Source: Argopecten irradians
Taxonomy: Eukaryota; Mollusca; Bivalvia; Pectinida; Pectinidae
Reading direction: 5' to 3'
NCBI RefSeq assembly: GCF_041381155.1
Contig: NC_091134.1
Location: 54,819,944 to 54,883,943, forward strand
Length of the DNA: 64,000 nt
Part shown: one piece after another, positions 12,333 to 24,900 of the stretch
How the letters are laid out: each line of letters starts with the position of its first letter
Position numbering within the stretch: position 1 is the first letter of the stretch
Position numbers and translations under genes: made by a program
Notes under the pieces: generated by a model
Told to the model about the DNA's origin: nothing
Databases searched by the model: none
The model's input: only the letters and a program-made list of their open reading frames with translations

Positions 12333-15300
12333 ATATATTTAACGTTGATAAATTATAAAAGAGGCAGATATTTTTTCATGTTATGTTTAATGATATTTGT
12401 TGAATATGAAAATAAATGGTATGTATAGGCAATGAAATTGAAGTCTCAATATTTGACGCAAATTCATCTTTGATTTTTCTTGAGTCTTTTTCATTATTGT
12501 ATCACTATTTCGTAAAAAAACACTACCAATCTTAGGAATGGCGTAATGATTCAATATTAGTGATATATTGCCAATATCACGAAATACAAATGGTTGCTTG
12601 GATAGATAAAAAAGACAAATACTGACATCGACATACCAGAGCATGAAATGATAAATATTAACATAATAATAAACACTTTTGGATATTATTGAAAGAAGAA
12701 TGAACATGCATTCCAGAAGAGATATCGCTTTAAAATTCCAATAAATGTCATACACATTTTTTATCAAATACAGATCCCGTCGTCGTACATAACATGTTTT
12801 TAATACAAAAACGTCTACGTTTGGCACGAAAGTAAGAATTCGAGTGTAACCTTCATATTAAGTACACATTAATGGATTTAATAACTGAGTTATCTAAACT
12901 AACAAACTTACCAACGTCTTAGGGTCGACTTAATGTGTATTTTCATAGTTTACCCGACTGTCTAGCCACAATACACTGTACTGTGTTTAACTTATTTATA
13001 CTAGTACAACGATTCACAAATAAAGTAGGGATATAATAGACCTTGCTATTATAAATAAAGGGAAATAATTCTGACTAACCTAGCGATTGAGAGAGAACTG
13101 AAATAAAATAAATCAAAGGGAAACAATCAAGCAAGCCTTACCGTAGTGTTGGAATGAAAATAAAAGTTTTAAGTTGTTTTCAAGGATTTAGTTAATACAA
13201 ATTTTCCAGCAGATTTTCGTGTCAATCAAATGCATAAAATGTCAAAATTACATACCTGGATTCAAAACTATTTTTTGCTACAATGATGTATTGTTTATCA
13301 TATCTATATAATATCAGAATCACAACTAAAATGATATGGATATTAAAGGATATGTTTTACAATTTTATAATATATTTTGGAAAAAATAAAAACAAAGCAA
13401 CCTATAACGAATTCTTAATATGTAGTATCATAGGTAACACTTAATACCATTTGTCGCTTTCCAGCGGACAAGCATAGTGAAATATAACATGTTATAGATA
13501 TACCACTTTAACACGACATCCAGCTCTTTATTCTTTAAGGCATTGCCCATCGACTGTCGTGAATCACGGGGTCACAAAACTGAGCTTTTAAACGAGACAC
13601 TCGCATTTGAATGACATGAAAGGTAACTTGTACTCAACATATAGACCAAAGCTGACTTGTGGCACTCAACTGTTGTAGCAACCAACCTTCAAAAGATATG
13701 CAATATATTGTTAAGTACCCTGCACTCATTACAAAGTACCCCACCGATCAATGACATTCTATCGATAGATTGATCGTGTAGCAATATAGGGGGTTCATCC
13801 CAGGAATGTCAAGAATAGAAGAATGGCAATATCCGAGTTACTGGGAGGTGTCTATCGATATCGACAAACAATGAATAATGATTTGTAGAGTAAACATGAT
13901 GTTCGTTTAAACAAACAAGTGAAGAGGATCAAAGCTGTTTAGTAAATACAAATCAGACAGAAATGGCCATCTATATTAATAGACCATGTTCTCGGTGTGT
14001 TTTGTAGGCTAGTGTTTTCATATTACACAGAAGGAAATATTGACTGATTTTCTTTTGTGTGATATTAATCAATTAGAAAAAATGAAGAAAAAAATGATGC
14101 ACTTAATAATAGATGAGTTTATCCAATTGTACTTCTTGATATTGTTGACTGGAACTTTCACTATTGATTTTTGATTCATGTGTTGGTGTACGATACATAA
14201 AGAGGTATATTGTTCAGATGTGGAATGACTAAATGTATATGGTGTCGTTACACATGGAAGGTTTGAGCCAGGTACAAACGATCTGGTAACACAAAATTTC
14301 AGGTAGACATCGTAACGACGTGTAACTAGACATTAGTTCGATTAAGATTATGTCACTACATTGGAAGAGTGGTACCTGTTAAATACTCTGCCTATGTGTT
14401 ATATAATGTGCCAGGGTCTAGGTCCTAGGGGTATATTTGGTCACTTAGGTGAGTGAAGTACTATGCTAAGAACCATAACACTTTTACGTCATTTGCCCCG
14501 GGTTTATAAAGAAATCGATCCAAGCAGATAAGCTTAGCTACTAGACATATTTCACAGGAGTTCGAACACATTTTTCTCAAAATAATCATATTCCGATAAA
14601 TCAAAAATGTATATTATATGTAAGCAATGATTGAGCATATTTTTACATTCAAATAACGTTGTTCCTATTTTAATGTAGCCTTTAAGCTATTAGTCTTACT
14701 CTGGATCAAAGGAACACCAATTTTTAGCTGGCAATTATTTTGGAATATAAAACGTACTTGACTCTTCTTTATAAGAACTTAATACCATTAGAAGTTGATC
14801 GATATTTGAATCGAAGAGCCGTAACGTCCAGACGTTAGAATTGTGAGTTTTTCTCTGTTGAAGTCAGTGTAAAAGTTAAACAGATACAATTGGGGCAGTG
14901 TAATCGGGTATGTTTATACCTACTGCTGTGACACGAAAGTGCATATTCTAACTTCAGCAGTATAGTGCTGGTTTAATTATAGAATGTATGTCAAAAAACA
15001 TGATTACCGTTGATTTAATCGTATCTGATTAAACATTTTTCAATTTTATATCTAGGCCAAAACTCCACAAGTATAGGTTTTCTTATTAGTTTAAGTTTAT
15101 CACTACATGTGTTTATTTATGCAAAGGAAATGCGGCAAACCCGTGTGCAATTTTGCTGAATATCTAAGGTAGAGTAAGGCGTCTACGACATTTACAAATC
15201 AGATAAATATAGACATCCATTGTCCTAGACCTCATCGGTTTTCAATGGTCTGCAATGGAGATCATTATCAAAGCAGTGGGGAATCTAATGGTGTTTTAAT

Positions 15301-16266
15301 AGTCTTTATTTATGGGGTATAAGTTAATGTACAACTGCTTTCCGTCCTAAGAGTCAGAATACATGTCAGCTTACCTATAGATTACATACGATGTGTTTAC
15401 ATTGTGATTTATTTTGATTACAAAATAAATAGAAAGACGAAGATTAATCGAACATGAGGCTTTTGGTCATATAATTTATCATCTATTATTTTTCAAAGTT
15501 TCCTTGAATGACGTTACATTTTCAAATAAATGAACATATCAATGGAAAAAAATCATACTCCGTAGAAATTGGATTTATATGTTTCCCTTTCAAATTTTTT
15601 TTTTTATGATAAAATACGAATTAGCATGGTAACAAGAATGTTAACTGTTCATAAATTTTCATTTAATCTTTGATACATATCAAAGTTACTTTATTATAAA
15701 ACAAATCTGATCTACCCAAGTACTCTGTTACACCCATATTAATCTAACAAGCCAAAGATATTTACTATGGAACCTACTATCACAGGAGGCCACGTTTTGG
15801 GGTGTATTGATATCTGTGTAGATTAGTGTAATGATAATTAATGTACCCCTTACCTGGAGTACATACTGTAGTAAAACCAGTATATCGGATTTGACAATCC
15901 TACCGTCTTGGCAAGGGACTCGTATTCCTACAGACTGGCCTACTTTTATAGTGTTTTGAATGCATACAATGTTCTATGTACTTCCGAACTTATGAAAATT
16001 GGAAAGATGGAACTATATCTGATTTCCCGTATTTGTAATAAAGCTGTCCATTAATCAAGTCATTCAAATTCTAAGATGTTGTAACATTACTACTGTACTA
16101 GCTCAATGCATTCTGTTTTGTAAAATTGTACACATGGTCTCTTGACCTATTTTATGGATACTTTGTTTTTAATGCTCTTAACACAGCCTTTTCATCTGAA
16201 GATATAATTTCATGTCAGTTAAATTGTATATTGTAATTAAATTTGATCCTTATTATAAGAAAAAAA
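12333..16266. other. Gene-free stretch
   Basis: No supported gene. A 146-codon minus-strand frame at 12387-12827 is hydrophobic, AT-driven and lacks recognisable motifs or splice partners, so it was not accepted. No clear tandem or inverted repeats were noted except short AT runs. Confidence 0.5.
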
Positions 16267-16485
16267 GGGGCCGCGGTGGCCGATTGGTTAAAATGTCCCG
16301 ACAAATTACCACAAGCCCTAAACCTCTGGGTTGCTAGTTCGAAAGCCATGTAGGGCAGTTGCCAGATGCTGACCGCTGGTCGGTGGTTTTTCTCTGGGTA
16401 CTCTGGATTTCCACCACCATCAACAAACCACACTTCCTTACATGACCCTGGCTGTAAGTAGGACGTTAAATTGATAAAACCAAAC
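16267..16485 (+). mobile_element. tRNA-derived SINE, near full length (MetaSINE-like)
   Basis: The head carries an RNA polymerase III A box (TGGCCGATTGG, 16277-16287) and a B box (AGTTCGAAAGCC, 16336-16347) at the spacing usual for tRNA-derived SINEs. A conserved central/3' domain follows (GATGCTGACCGCTGG, TTTTTCTCTGGGTACTC, CACTTCCTTACATGACC) and the tail is AGGACGTTAAATTGATAAAA plus a CAAAC end. The tail style and central block resemble the bivalve SINEs grouped as MetaSINEs. Partial copies lie at 11345-11425 and 57404-57451. It is not a working tRNA gene: no cloverleaf closes. Confidence 0.8.
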
Positions 16486-18071
16486 TTATATGAAATACAA
16501 CTTTATTGATTCGATAATTTAATGTAAAACTCACTAAATCACAGTACTATAAAGGAAAAATCTCAGCCATAAGATATTGAAGATAAGTAAATGAATCAAT
16601 ATCATATTCTTAATAACCTGCCCGCCAACCATCTAGAAAGCTATGACCTACCTTTCTCAATAAACCAGCGTTGTAAATTGGCGAATGATTTATTTCCTGA
16701 CTCATTATTATTAAGTATATATCATCGATAAATCAATAGCTACACACACATCTATCATTATATGTTATCACACTGTGGAGATTTGTTTTTATTTCACTTT
16801 ACATTCGCAATGCATTCAAGCAGATATGTCACCTTCAAAAATCGATTTTATTTTATTTAATTACAATCCATAATAAATAAATAACACGGTTACGTTTCCA
16901 GACTTCGACATACTTTTTACTCGATATTTAATGCAATAGATGACGAAATTGTCAAAGCGTTTCAGATTTGATTAACTGTACCACACTAACATCATTTAAG
17001 GAAATATTTTGAATAGTTATTTTGTCATTAAATTAGATTGTTCTATTGAAATTGACATCAATCCTATTAAAATTCTCAAATATATTTCAACATACGCTTT
17101 GCTTGAGATTGAATAGACTATGCATACACTGATAGTAAATTAATTGAAAGATATATATTTTTAATTATGTTTGATTTTTAACCTAATTCCACTGCTACAA
17201 CACTTATAGGTATCCATTACTGTTCTAATTAATTAATAAAATTAATGTTATGCGTGCTAAAGATTAACATTTTAATCTGTATGTCAATAAACCTGTTTGT
17301 TTAAATGTTCTAACATCACGTTTGTTTCGTTGTTCGGGCCCAAAATACGTCATTGTTCCCACTCAGGTCAACTACAATAAATGAGGTACATATGTAATCC
17401 CCGCATACCTATTGTATATCCAGTATGAACTATATATTACACATCATCGTGAAGGTATCTCGTTAACACTGCCATTCATGAGAAGGTAAATAATGAATTT
17501 TATAAACAATCATGAAAATGCATAGTTTCTCTATGCAAACGTAAACAGAAAGTTAAACAACAGCCGTTATGGTTAACGTTGATAACATTTTACATTTGTT
17601 ATAACACAAAACAGAATAAAATTACATACACGTGTGTTTTATTTTTCAGTTTATATTTATATGTAATAGATACGCATATTACACTCTATATCACATACAT
17701 TTTAGCACAATTTCCATAAGGACCTAGACTGCCATTAGAGTATTCATAAAGTGTTTATCAATGTGCTGGTTTATCAAATCAACAGTATGATAACTTGATA
17801 TATAAATGGGTGATACATGGGGGAAAATTATGAAAAATTGTTACAAACTGTCCTTTTTGTGATAAGTATGATGTCAAATACTTTGAGAGTTTTAAAGATT
17901 AAACAAAGGAGGAGCATCTGTCATACCAATTATGTTCATTCTGCAGATAAGCACGAAATAAGATGTTGGGTTAATGTAGGATGACCAAAATAGTACATTT
18001 TTAAGACTTTGATCAGGGGATTTGGTGACATTATGAAATATTTTTAAAAACGTATTTTACAAACCAGTCTG
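16486..18071. other. Gene-free AT-rich stretch
   Basis: No gene, array or strong palindrome was found; reading frames are short and motif-free. Confidence 0.5.
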
Positions 18072-18437
18072 TTAAAGATGCTCCACCGCCGACAGAGCAT
18101 AAATGATATTCGTCATTTGAACAATAATTGGTGTTTAATCGTATATATATATATGTCTAATTAACACAAAAATGATATACAATTATCTCTTTTGTCTTTG
18201 GTGCATGCACAATCAGTATTTCATTCCATATAAGATATAGTGCCACGGATTTTTTTTCGGGATGCAATTAATTATTTTTAATATTTTTATCTTGACGTAA
18301 AATAAGAAGCTCAATCTTTTCATGGGCAGTAATGGTGTAAAGTAAGTAATTTTTGTAACTGAAGAAAAATACTAAATCGTCTGCTCCTGTTTTTGATAGT
18401 GAAAAAATTTGATTTGTCAGCGGTGGAGTATCTTTAA
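18072..18437 (-). mobile_element. MITE family A, complete copy
   Basis: It is about 366 bp with flanking TTAA at both ends. The left end is AGATGCTCCACCGCCGACA and the right end, reversed, is AGATACTCCACCGCTGACA, so terminal inverted repeats are 19 bp with two mismatches. It is in the opposite orientation to the copies at 10366 and 52849, and holds an internal (TA) run near 18143. Open frames inside it are by-products of the repeat. Confidence 0.85.
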
Positions 18438-20199
18438 AAAATAGGCTCTTTAGTTTTTGATAGGCCAATGTTCTGCCAAAATGAAAATGAGCATCTATGA
18501 TAAAAAGGAGTTGCAAGTTAATGGAAGATTGTCATAGGTTTTTGTTATGTTATTTTCACTTTAGTTAAATATTATTTTGATACTCTAAAAAATTCCTCGT
18601 ATAAGTTGGTGACCTCGTTATCATAAACGCACCCAATCATCATCATTTTAATTCTCAAAAGACTACAGAATCATATCCTCTTCAAAATATCTTCCAGTGC
18701 ATTCACACATCCTTTGATCTGAATTCAAACGTTAACGTAATTAGTCAATGTACCTAATCATATTTTAGTTCAATCCACACGAGAGACCTATATATATATA
18801 TAATTACCTGACAAAGAACAAACGAACTACTAATCGAAGCGTACTAATCGAAGCGCGATATGATCAATCAATACATTTACCATAGTAGTTATGTGATAAT
18901 GAGTAGTTAAACGACTAATGCTTCAGTTTAATTTGTTGTTATATATTATACTAAAAATCTTTCTTATTTCAGAGAATTCTTGAATGTAAGATAAAACCTA
19001 CCATTGGATAATCTTTGAATATCTACGCTTACAATCGTAAACAGTACTGTTTAAATCAGTGTGAAGGACAATATATCAGGTATTTTTGATATCAATCTTC
19101 TCTATCTAAGCCGACTTTTCACCTACAGCAAGGCCTTCACGTATATTCTGTTCATTATTGGCGGTGCCGGCTCTAATATAAAAGATAGTCAACCGGAATG
19201 AACATTTCTTGGTCACGTATAATGTTGTCTTTGTTAGTTTTGGTGTATCGCGTTTGAAATTACCTTATGGCAATATCTTTATAATAGACCGCGAATCTCA
19301 AAACCCAGTATATCACCATCGCTAGTAAATTAGACACGTGACATGTGCATCGTGCTTTGCGTTTATCGTTAAGAGAGCTTTGACAACCAGTTAATAAAGA
19401 GCAATATGAAGCAGTGGTAACATTGACTATCGGAAAACCTTTAATACGATAGCGTTATCGCGCCTCAAACACTAATAAAATGGCATCAAATCAAATGAAA
19501 CCTGACCAAAATATTGAACATTGATTATTTTGTGTAACGGGGCTAAATGGCTAAAGGTCTCAAAGGCAGCTTACATGTCTAGCTAAGAAGGAACCAGCGT
19601 GACTCGGGGGTGGTCCTTTAAGTGCAAGTGTATAACTTCGTCGTCCCAGTATAAGTGTAGTATGGTTAGCTTGTATGAACTTGTGCGAAACAAAATTAAA
19701 AATCATATGCACCTGTATACATGGATGTATTTTAGCATGTCTTAAACAGCTTTAGTGTCGTTGTTGAATTTGACTTTCAAATGCTACTGTAAAGAGAAAG
19801 AAAGAAACAAAGAAATTAAAGAGAAAGAAAGAAACAAAGAAATTATTCATTTTTCACATGCATTTGTACATGTAAGCACATTTACAAACGTGAGAGAAAT
19901 ATAATATTCCTTCTATTTGTCATATAATATAATCTGTAGTCATTTTATGGCATGACTATGACTTGTTTTCAGCTTATGCTCTTAAAATGTGTAATGATCA
20001 AATTATTTACACCAGAATGATTATTTTTAATTGAGTACGCATCAAATAGATCAATTAGCCAAAAATCAATTCATTGTATCCGGAAAACACATTGGGAAAT
20101 TGATTAATGGCAAAAGTTTAACCTTAAACTGTGTGATTTATAACAACAAATTAAAAATTCCAAAATTCTATTGGAATATCGATTAGGAAGGATATTCAC
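18438..20199. other. Gene-free stretch
   Basis: No supported coding sequence. The only structure noted is the short tandem duplication at 19791-19844. Confidence 0.5.
19791..19844. repeat. Perfect 27-bp tandem duplication, purine-only
   Basis: Two identical 27-bp units built of GAAA/AAGAAAC steps lie head to tail (19791-19817 and 19818-19844). Simple slippage explains it. Confidence 0.85.
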
Positions 20200-20680
20200 C
20201 TAACTACACGTCTCTTGTTAGGCATTTCTCGGGTAACCTGCTGAACACAGTCAACGCCTGCACAGTTTATTAGCATCAGTTTGTGTACTGGCGGTCTGAG
20301 GAGTTTTTTCCTGGTGTTTGCTTACCCCTTCGCGATCTGTCGTAAAACCGTGTAGTGTTTGTATATTACTTATCGACGTGTATTTCCTGAGGATATGTCT
20401 ATACCCATTAGCATGTATATGCGGTCATATAGCCGACTGTCGACTAAATGTTTCTAAAGTCATTCCGGGGATTTACTTGAATGTAATCAGGCACCGCACG
20501 CTTCAGTGACTTAATGCCCGAGTTGTTTCATTGTTATTCTTGACGACGCGTCAATGAAGCATGTCACGACAGCAGCGTTAATGTTTAGAGGCTGGCGGAT
20601 GAGGATGCAATACCGGTAATAGTGGTTAACTGACAACTATCTGGAGGAAATAGGAAGGTATTGACGTCTGATAGAAAGGT
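20200..20680 (+). promoter_or_regulatory. Candidate promoter and 5' untranslated exon of the death-domain gene
   Basis: This stretch is clearly richer in G+C and CpG than its surroundings and lies 1.3 kb before a splice acceptor that precedes the start codon at 21940. A GATAGAAAG|GTAATT sequence at its 3' edge could be the donor of a first non-coding exon. There is no TATA motif in an obvious place. The assignment rests on position and composition only. Confidence 0.3.
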
Positions 20681-21939
20681 AATTTATCATATTACAATAG
20701 TAGAGAAATCCCTCAGTATAGTGCTTCATTTGATTTAACGTTGAGTCTTATTGTACTCTATATACATGTTAAATTATGGCAAATGAGATTAAGTTGTTTG
20801 TTGATTTAAATCAAATTTAGATATATACACAACCATGAAGGTGATTTATAATACTACATATGATACCATAAACATAATTATGTATATTAGAATAAGTATA
20901 TAATCTTATGTTATTCATTTGTGATACTATTAACATAACCTCAACAAATTATCATCTTCTTGATTTGTAGTAAGAATATGTATATTATTACAGTACAAAT
21001 TGTATTGGTCATCACATATATTTAGCTTTTATTAAAATATTGTATTGAAGAAATCGTTGTATTATTTTCAACGAACCAAATCATTATTACATTAACCTTT
21101 TATATGATAAACGTTTCACTAAAACAATTACCCCCCAAAACAACTCTGTTTACAGTATACGTATAACAGCATGAGCTAGCGCTAAGTGTTGATCCATTCA
21201 GAGATCCTAAATTATCAGTACAAACATCAGAATATTGGTCATATCTAGTAGATAACGAGTTGACAAGACATTAATGAATGGAATACTAGATATACGATCT
21301 GAATTGTAGACAAGATAAATCATAAAAGTGCTATTCTAACAACTAATTGCTATTTTACCGATTATAGTGAACACATGATTGACTGCCTTGTTCTACAAAA
21401 TGAGTTGAACAACAAAAGTAATTCTACTAGTGTTAATGCCATTAGACAATGTCAAAGCATTCTGATTTATGGTATAAAATTTCAGTAAAAATCTAATGTG
21501 CAAACAAAACACCACAACACCTAGATTTGTCTATATAGTATTTAAGGTGCCTGGTGTACTGAATCGAATCCGATTCATTTTGTTTCTAAAGACTAGCGTT
21601 GGCCCTGTGTAGGAAACATATTAAATCTCCTATGTGTATAATAAATCGCCCGGGTAGAGAAGCATTGTTCTCATATCTACAGTCAGCTACATGTAAATGC
21701 GATTACCTGGCTCACCCGTGAATTAATTATATTGTTCGTTCTATTAAAACGTAGGTCCAATATCAGAAAAATTATATGTAACAGTTCAGTTTAGTCTGAG
21801 TGTCGACTTAGTATATAATGGTGCACATTGTGAACCGAAGAAATTGTATCTAATTCAAAAGGAGGAAAATTATCTAATTCTGTATGTGAGTAAGAAGATA
21901 TATTTAATGTTGTGTATTCACTAGGTCCCAGTCTACATA
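20681..21939 (+). other. Probable 5' intron and leader of the death-domain gene
   Basis: No coding sequence of its own. It ends in TGTGTATTCACTAG (about 21912-21925), a usable acceptor that would place 14 leader bases before the ATG at 21940. Confidence 0.35.
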
Positions 21940-24900
21940 ATGACGGAAAATCTGGATAATGGTGAGGTGAATAACATGTCTACCCAGGATTATACCACTG
22001 CGGATTTAAATGTCTCTACTCATAATGATGAGAACGCCGTGGTACACACTAACAACAGTGAGCAGTTGAACCATGAGGGAGTACAACAGGAAAAACATAC
22101 AAGCCCCGTCAATTCAACGCCAGATAATACTGTGATACCTGGAAAAATATCCGAGTCAGAGGTTGATAATAATCCACAGGGTGACAGCCAAGGTGAAGTC
22201 AACACAAACAGGGACAATCCTAATCAATCTGAGGACGTTCAAAGCAACAAGGTAGTTAACGGTTTAACAGCAAGTGAAAAAGCCGGTACTGGCAAGGAGG
22301 ACCAAACTGGGGTTACGGAACTGTCCCCAATCGAAAAGGATGATGAGGGTGACCAGTCGCTCTCACAAACAGGGGATAGAAGTGGTGACAAAGAAGAACA
22401 ATTAGATGTACCGGTTAGATATTTTATGTCAGAACAGAACACTGAAAATACAAATAAGTCTGCGGATGATAAGGGCAATACTGGTGACAGTGGTGTAGAA
22501 GAGGACCAGAAAACGAAAGGAGACACTGATCACGATTATTCTGAATCTTTCGAGGAACCTTCAAAGTCTGAAAACTCAGAACCTTCATTTCCAACATACA
22601 ACAGTGAAAACAGTGCTAGTCAAGATAATAATGTGTTAGATGAAAAGGAAAACGGAGATAATGTGAACAATCAGGAAAGTAAATTGAAGTTAGCTTTGCG
22701 AGACGATGTTGAATTAGAGCCAGAATTTACATCGTCACCACGTGTTCAGATATCAGATATTGACGGTCAATCTAAACCAAACACAGTTGACCACATCAAT
22801 CAAACGGCCTCCAATAGGGAAGTGAATCAAGATAGGCCATCCAGTCGTGCGTCGGTAGTTTCGGACCACGGCGATAACCAAAACTCGGACAGGACAGTAA
22901 CAGAAGGTTCATGGCCCTCTTACGAACAAAACGAAAGTAGAGGTGGAGAGGAGAATATACACGGAGCTTTAAAACATAGTAACGACGACAGTAAATTGAG
23001 TGATGATATAAAGGACCAGAACGGTGTTGATCACGCGAGCGTTAAGGAAGAAAAACACGTCAGTTTCTCGGATGACCCAAAAGGGAAAAATCGCCCTCGT
23101 TCCAGGTCACCAGAACCGGATGTGAAAGATAAATCCGAGGAATCACGTACCCTGACAGAGGACAATAAAACAGGGGAGGTAACGCCTAGAGGAGGAGATG
23201 ATACATTAGACGATATAGAGGCTCTTACCACAATATCAGAAGCTAATCCTGTAGATATTGAAACATCCCAGAAACATAGTGATCAAGAACCAGTAGCAAA
23301 TATTAATCTGACAAAGACTGAATTGGAGAAATCAGAAATGGCTGATGATATGGCGCGCGCAGATGATATACCTCGGCAAGAAGCTGGTAATGATACTGAT
23401 CACGATACGGAAGAAATGGCTTCTGAAGAACTGCCTACAAAGTCAGAAACAGAAAAACGGGAGGATGAACAGCAACACCAAAGTGATTCTAAGGAGGTAG
23501 ACGAAAGTCGTGCAAGTGAACAACCACATGCGGAATCGGAAGATCAACAGGAACTAGGTCACCACACAAATGGCGATATATCTCAAGTAGAAAACCAGGA
23601 AGAATTGGAACCCAAAGCGAGAGAAAATGAGAAATTAACTGAAGGCATGGATACTCAAAATGAGGACATAACTCAGTCACAGCAGGAGAGGGAAGATCAG
23701 GATGACTCTGAGCAAAAGGTAAATTCTAAAACAGATGTACCAGCCGAACAAAAACAACTTTCAGAAAATGTTGATACCTCGAAAATTAGCGATGAACCAT
23801 CTGAAGAGGGGTCTGCTCCTCCTCAACAGCAACAACAAAAACAACAAGAAACTACAGATAACGCAGACATGGATTCATTTTATGAGTCTGCGGATGAGCA
23901 TTCTGTTAAGCCAAAGGAAGAAGACCAGAATGACGTTAACCAGGAAACAAGAAATAAAGAAGACAACCAAACACTGGAAAAGGAAGTTAACGACAATGAT
24001 AAACCTGAAACCGGAAGAAGCTCGGAACCTGATACAGAACAGGAACACGATCAATCTACTGAAGAAACCAACGATAAACAGCAGGACCAAGAACATAAAG
24101 CTGAACCGGAAACACAGAATGAGCCTGAACCTGAACCAGAACCTGAGCCAGAACCCGAGCCAGAGCCGATGAGGATAATTCGAAATATAGAAATAGATCA
24201 TGCTGTAGATACTGTGAATAATGTGGAAACAAGTGTTCAGGAATTACTGGGTGATATGAAGGAGCTGATGGACGACTATCATCACAAGTTAAAATCACAA
24301 CCTTTAGCAGACTTTGTACAGGACCTTGACAAATTTCGCGGAGATTTTAAGTCTATGCACGATGCTTACAAAAAATGTGATACAATGTTTATACATCTTA
24401 ACAAATCGCTAAAGGATTTACGGGTTCTTGGAGATGATTTTAATTCTTTGATGGACCGCAAGTTTCGGGAGGAGGAACTTTCGACATGGACAGTGGAGAT
24501 GGATGATGACGGTAAGGGGAATTTTATTTATGTAACACTCTGCTCTCTCTGAATACTTAAAAATTCGATATTACCTTATAAAACAGTTGATAATTTTTAC
24601 GTTACTTTCGTCTGTTTGTTCCCCAAATCGCTTCCGGTAGTATGTTTTATCAACAGCTATCGTTTCGCAGTTTTAGACTTTTTATTGAGTTCAATAATAG
24701 AAGTGTAACAGTGTTAATGAAAATAAGGTTGTATAAAACATTTTTTGTGGATACAGCTATCCCAAAATGAAAATAGTTAAGTCTCACATTGAGATATATA
24801 GGGGGTTCATGCCTAGAAATTTACGTCAATTTATATTTACATCTAATCATGCTATCAACTCAATATCTCAAACAGGCTTTTGTGTGTAACTGGTTTGTTA

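Noticed and set aside
12387-12827. 146-codon minus-strand frame
   Set aside because: Its Phe/Ile/Tyr/Leu-rich make-up follows from AT content; no motif, no splice context, no signal or repeated membrane pattern.
16267-16350. Possible tRNA gene (A and B boxes)
   Set aside because: Acceptor and anticodon stems do not pair and a conserved SINE domain follows directly, so it is the head of a SINE.
23489-24298. Several frames of 60-145 codons within the acidic exon
   Set aside because: Low-complexity codons of the acidic frame leave other frames open; the GAA/CCA pattern of the EP run explains the hydrophobic antisense ones.
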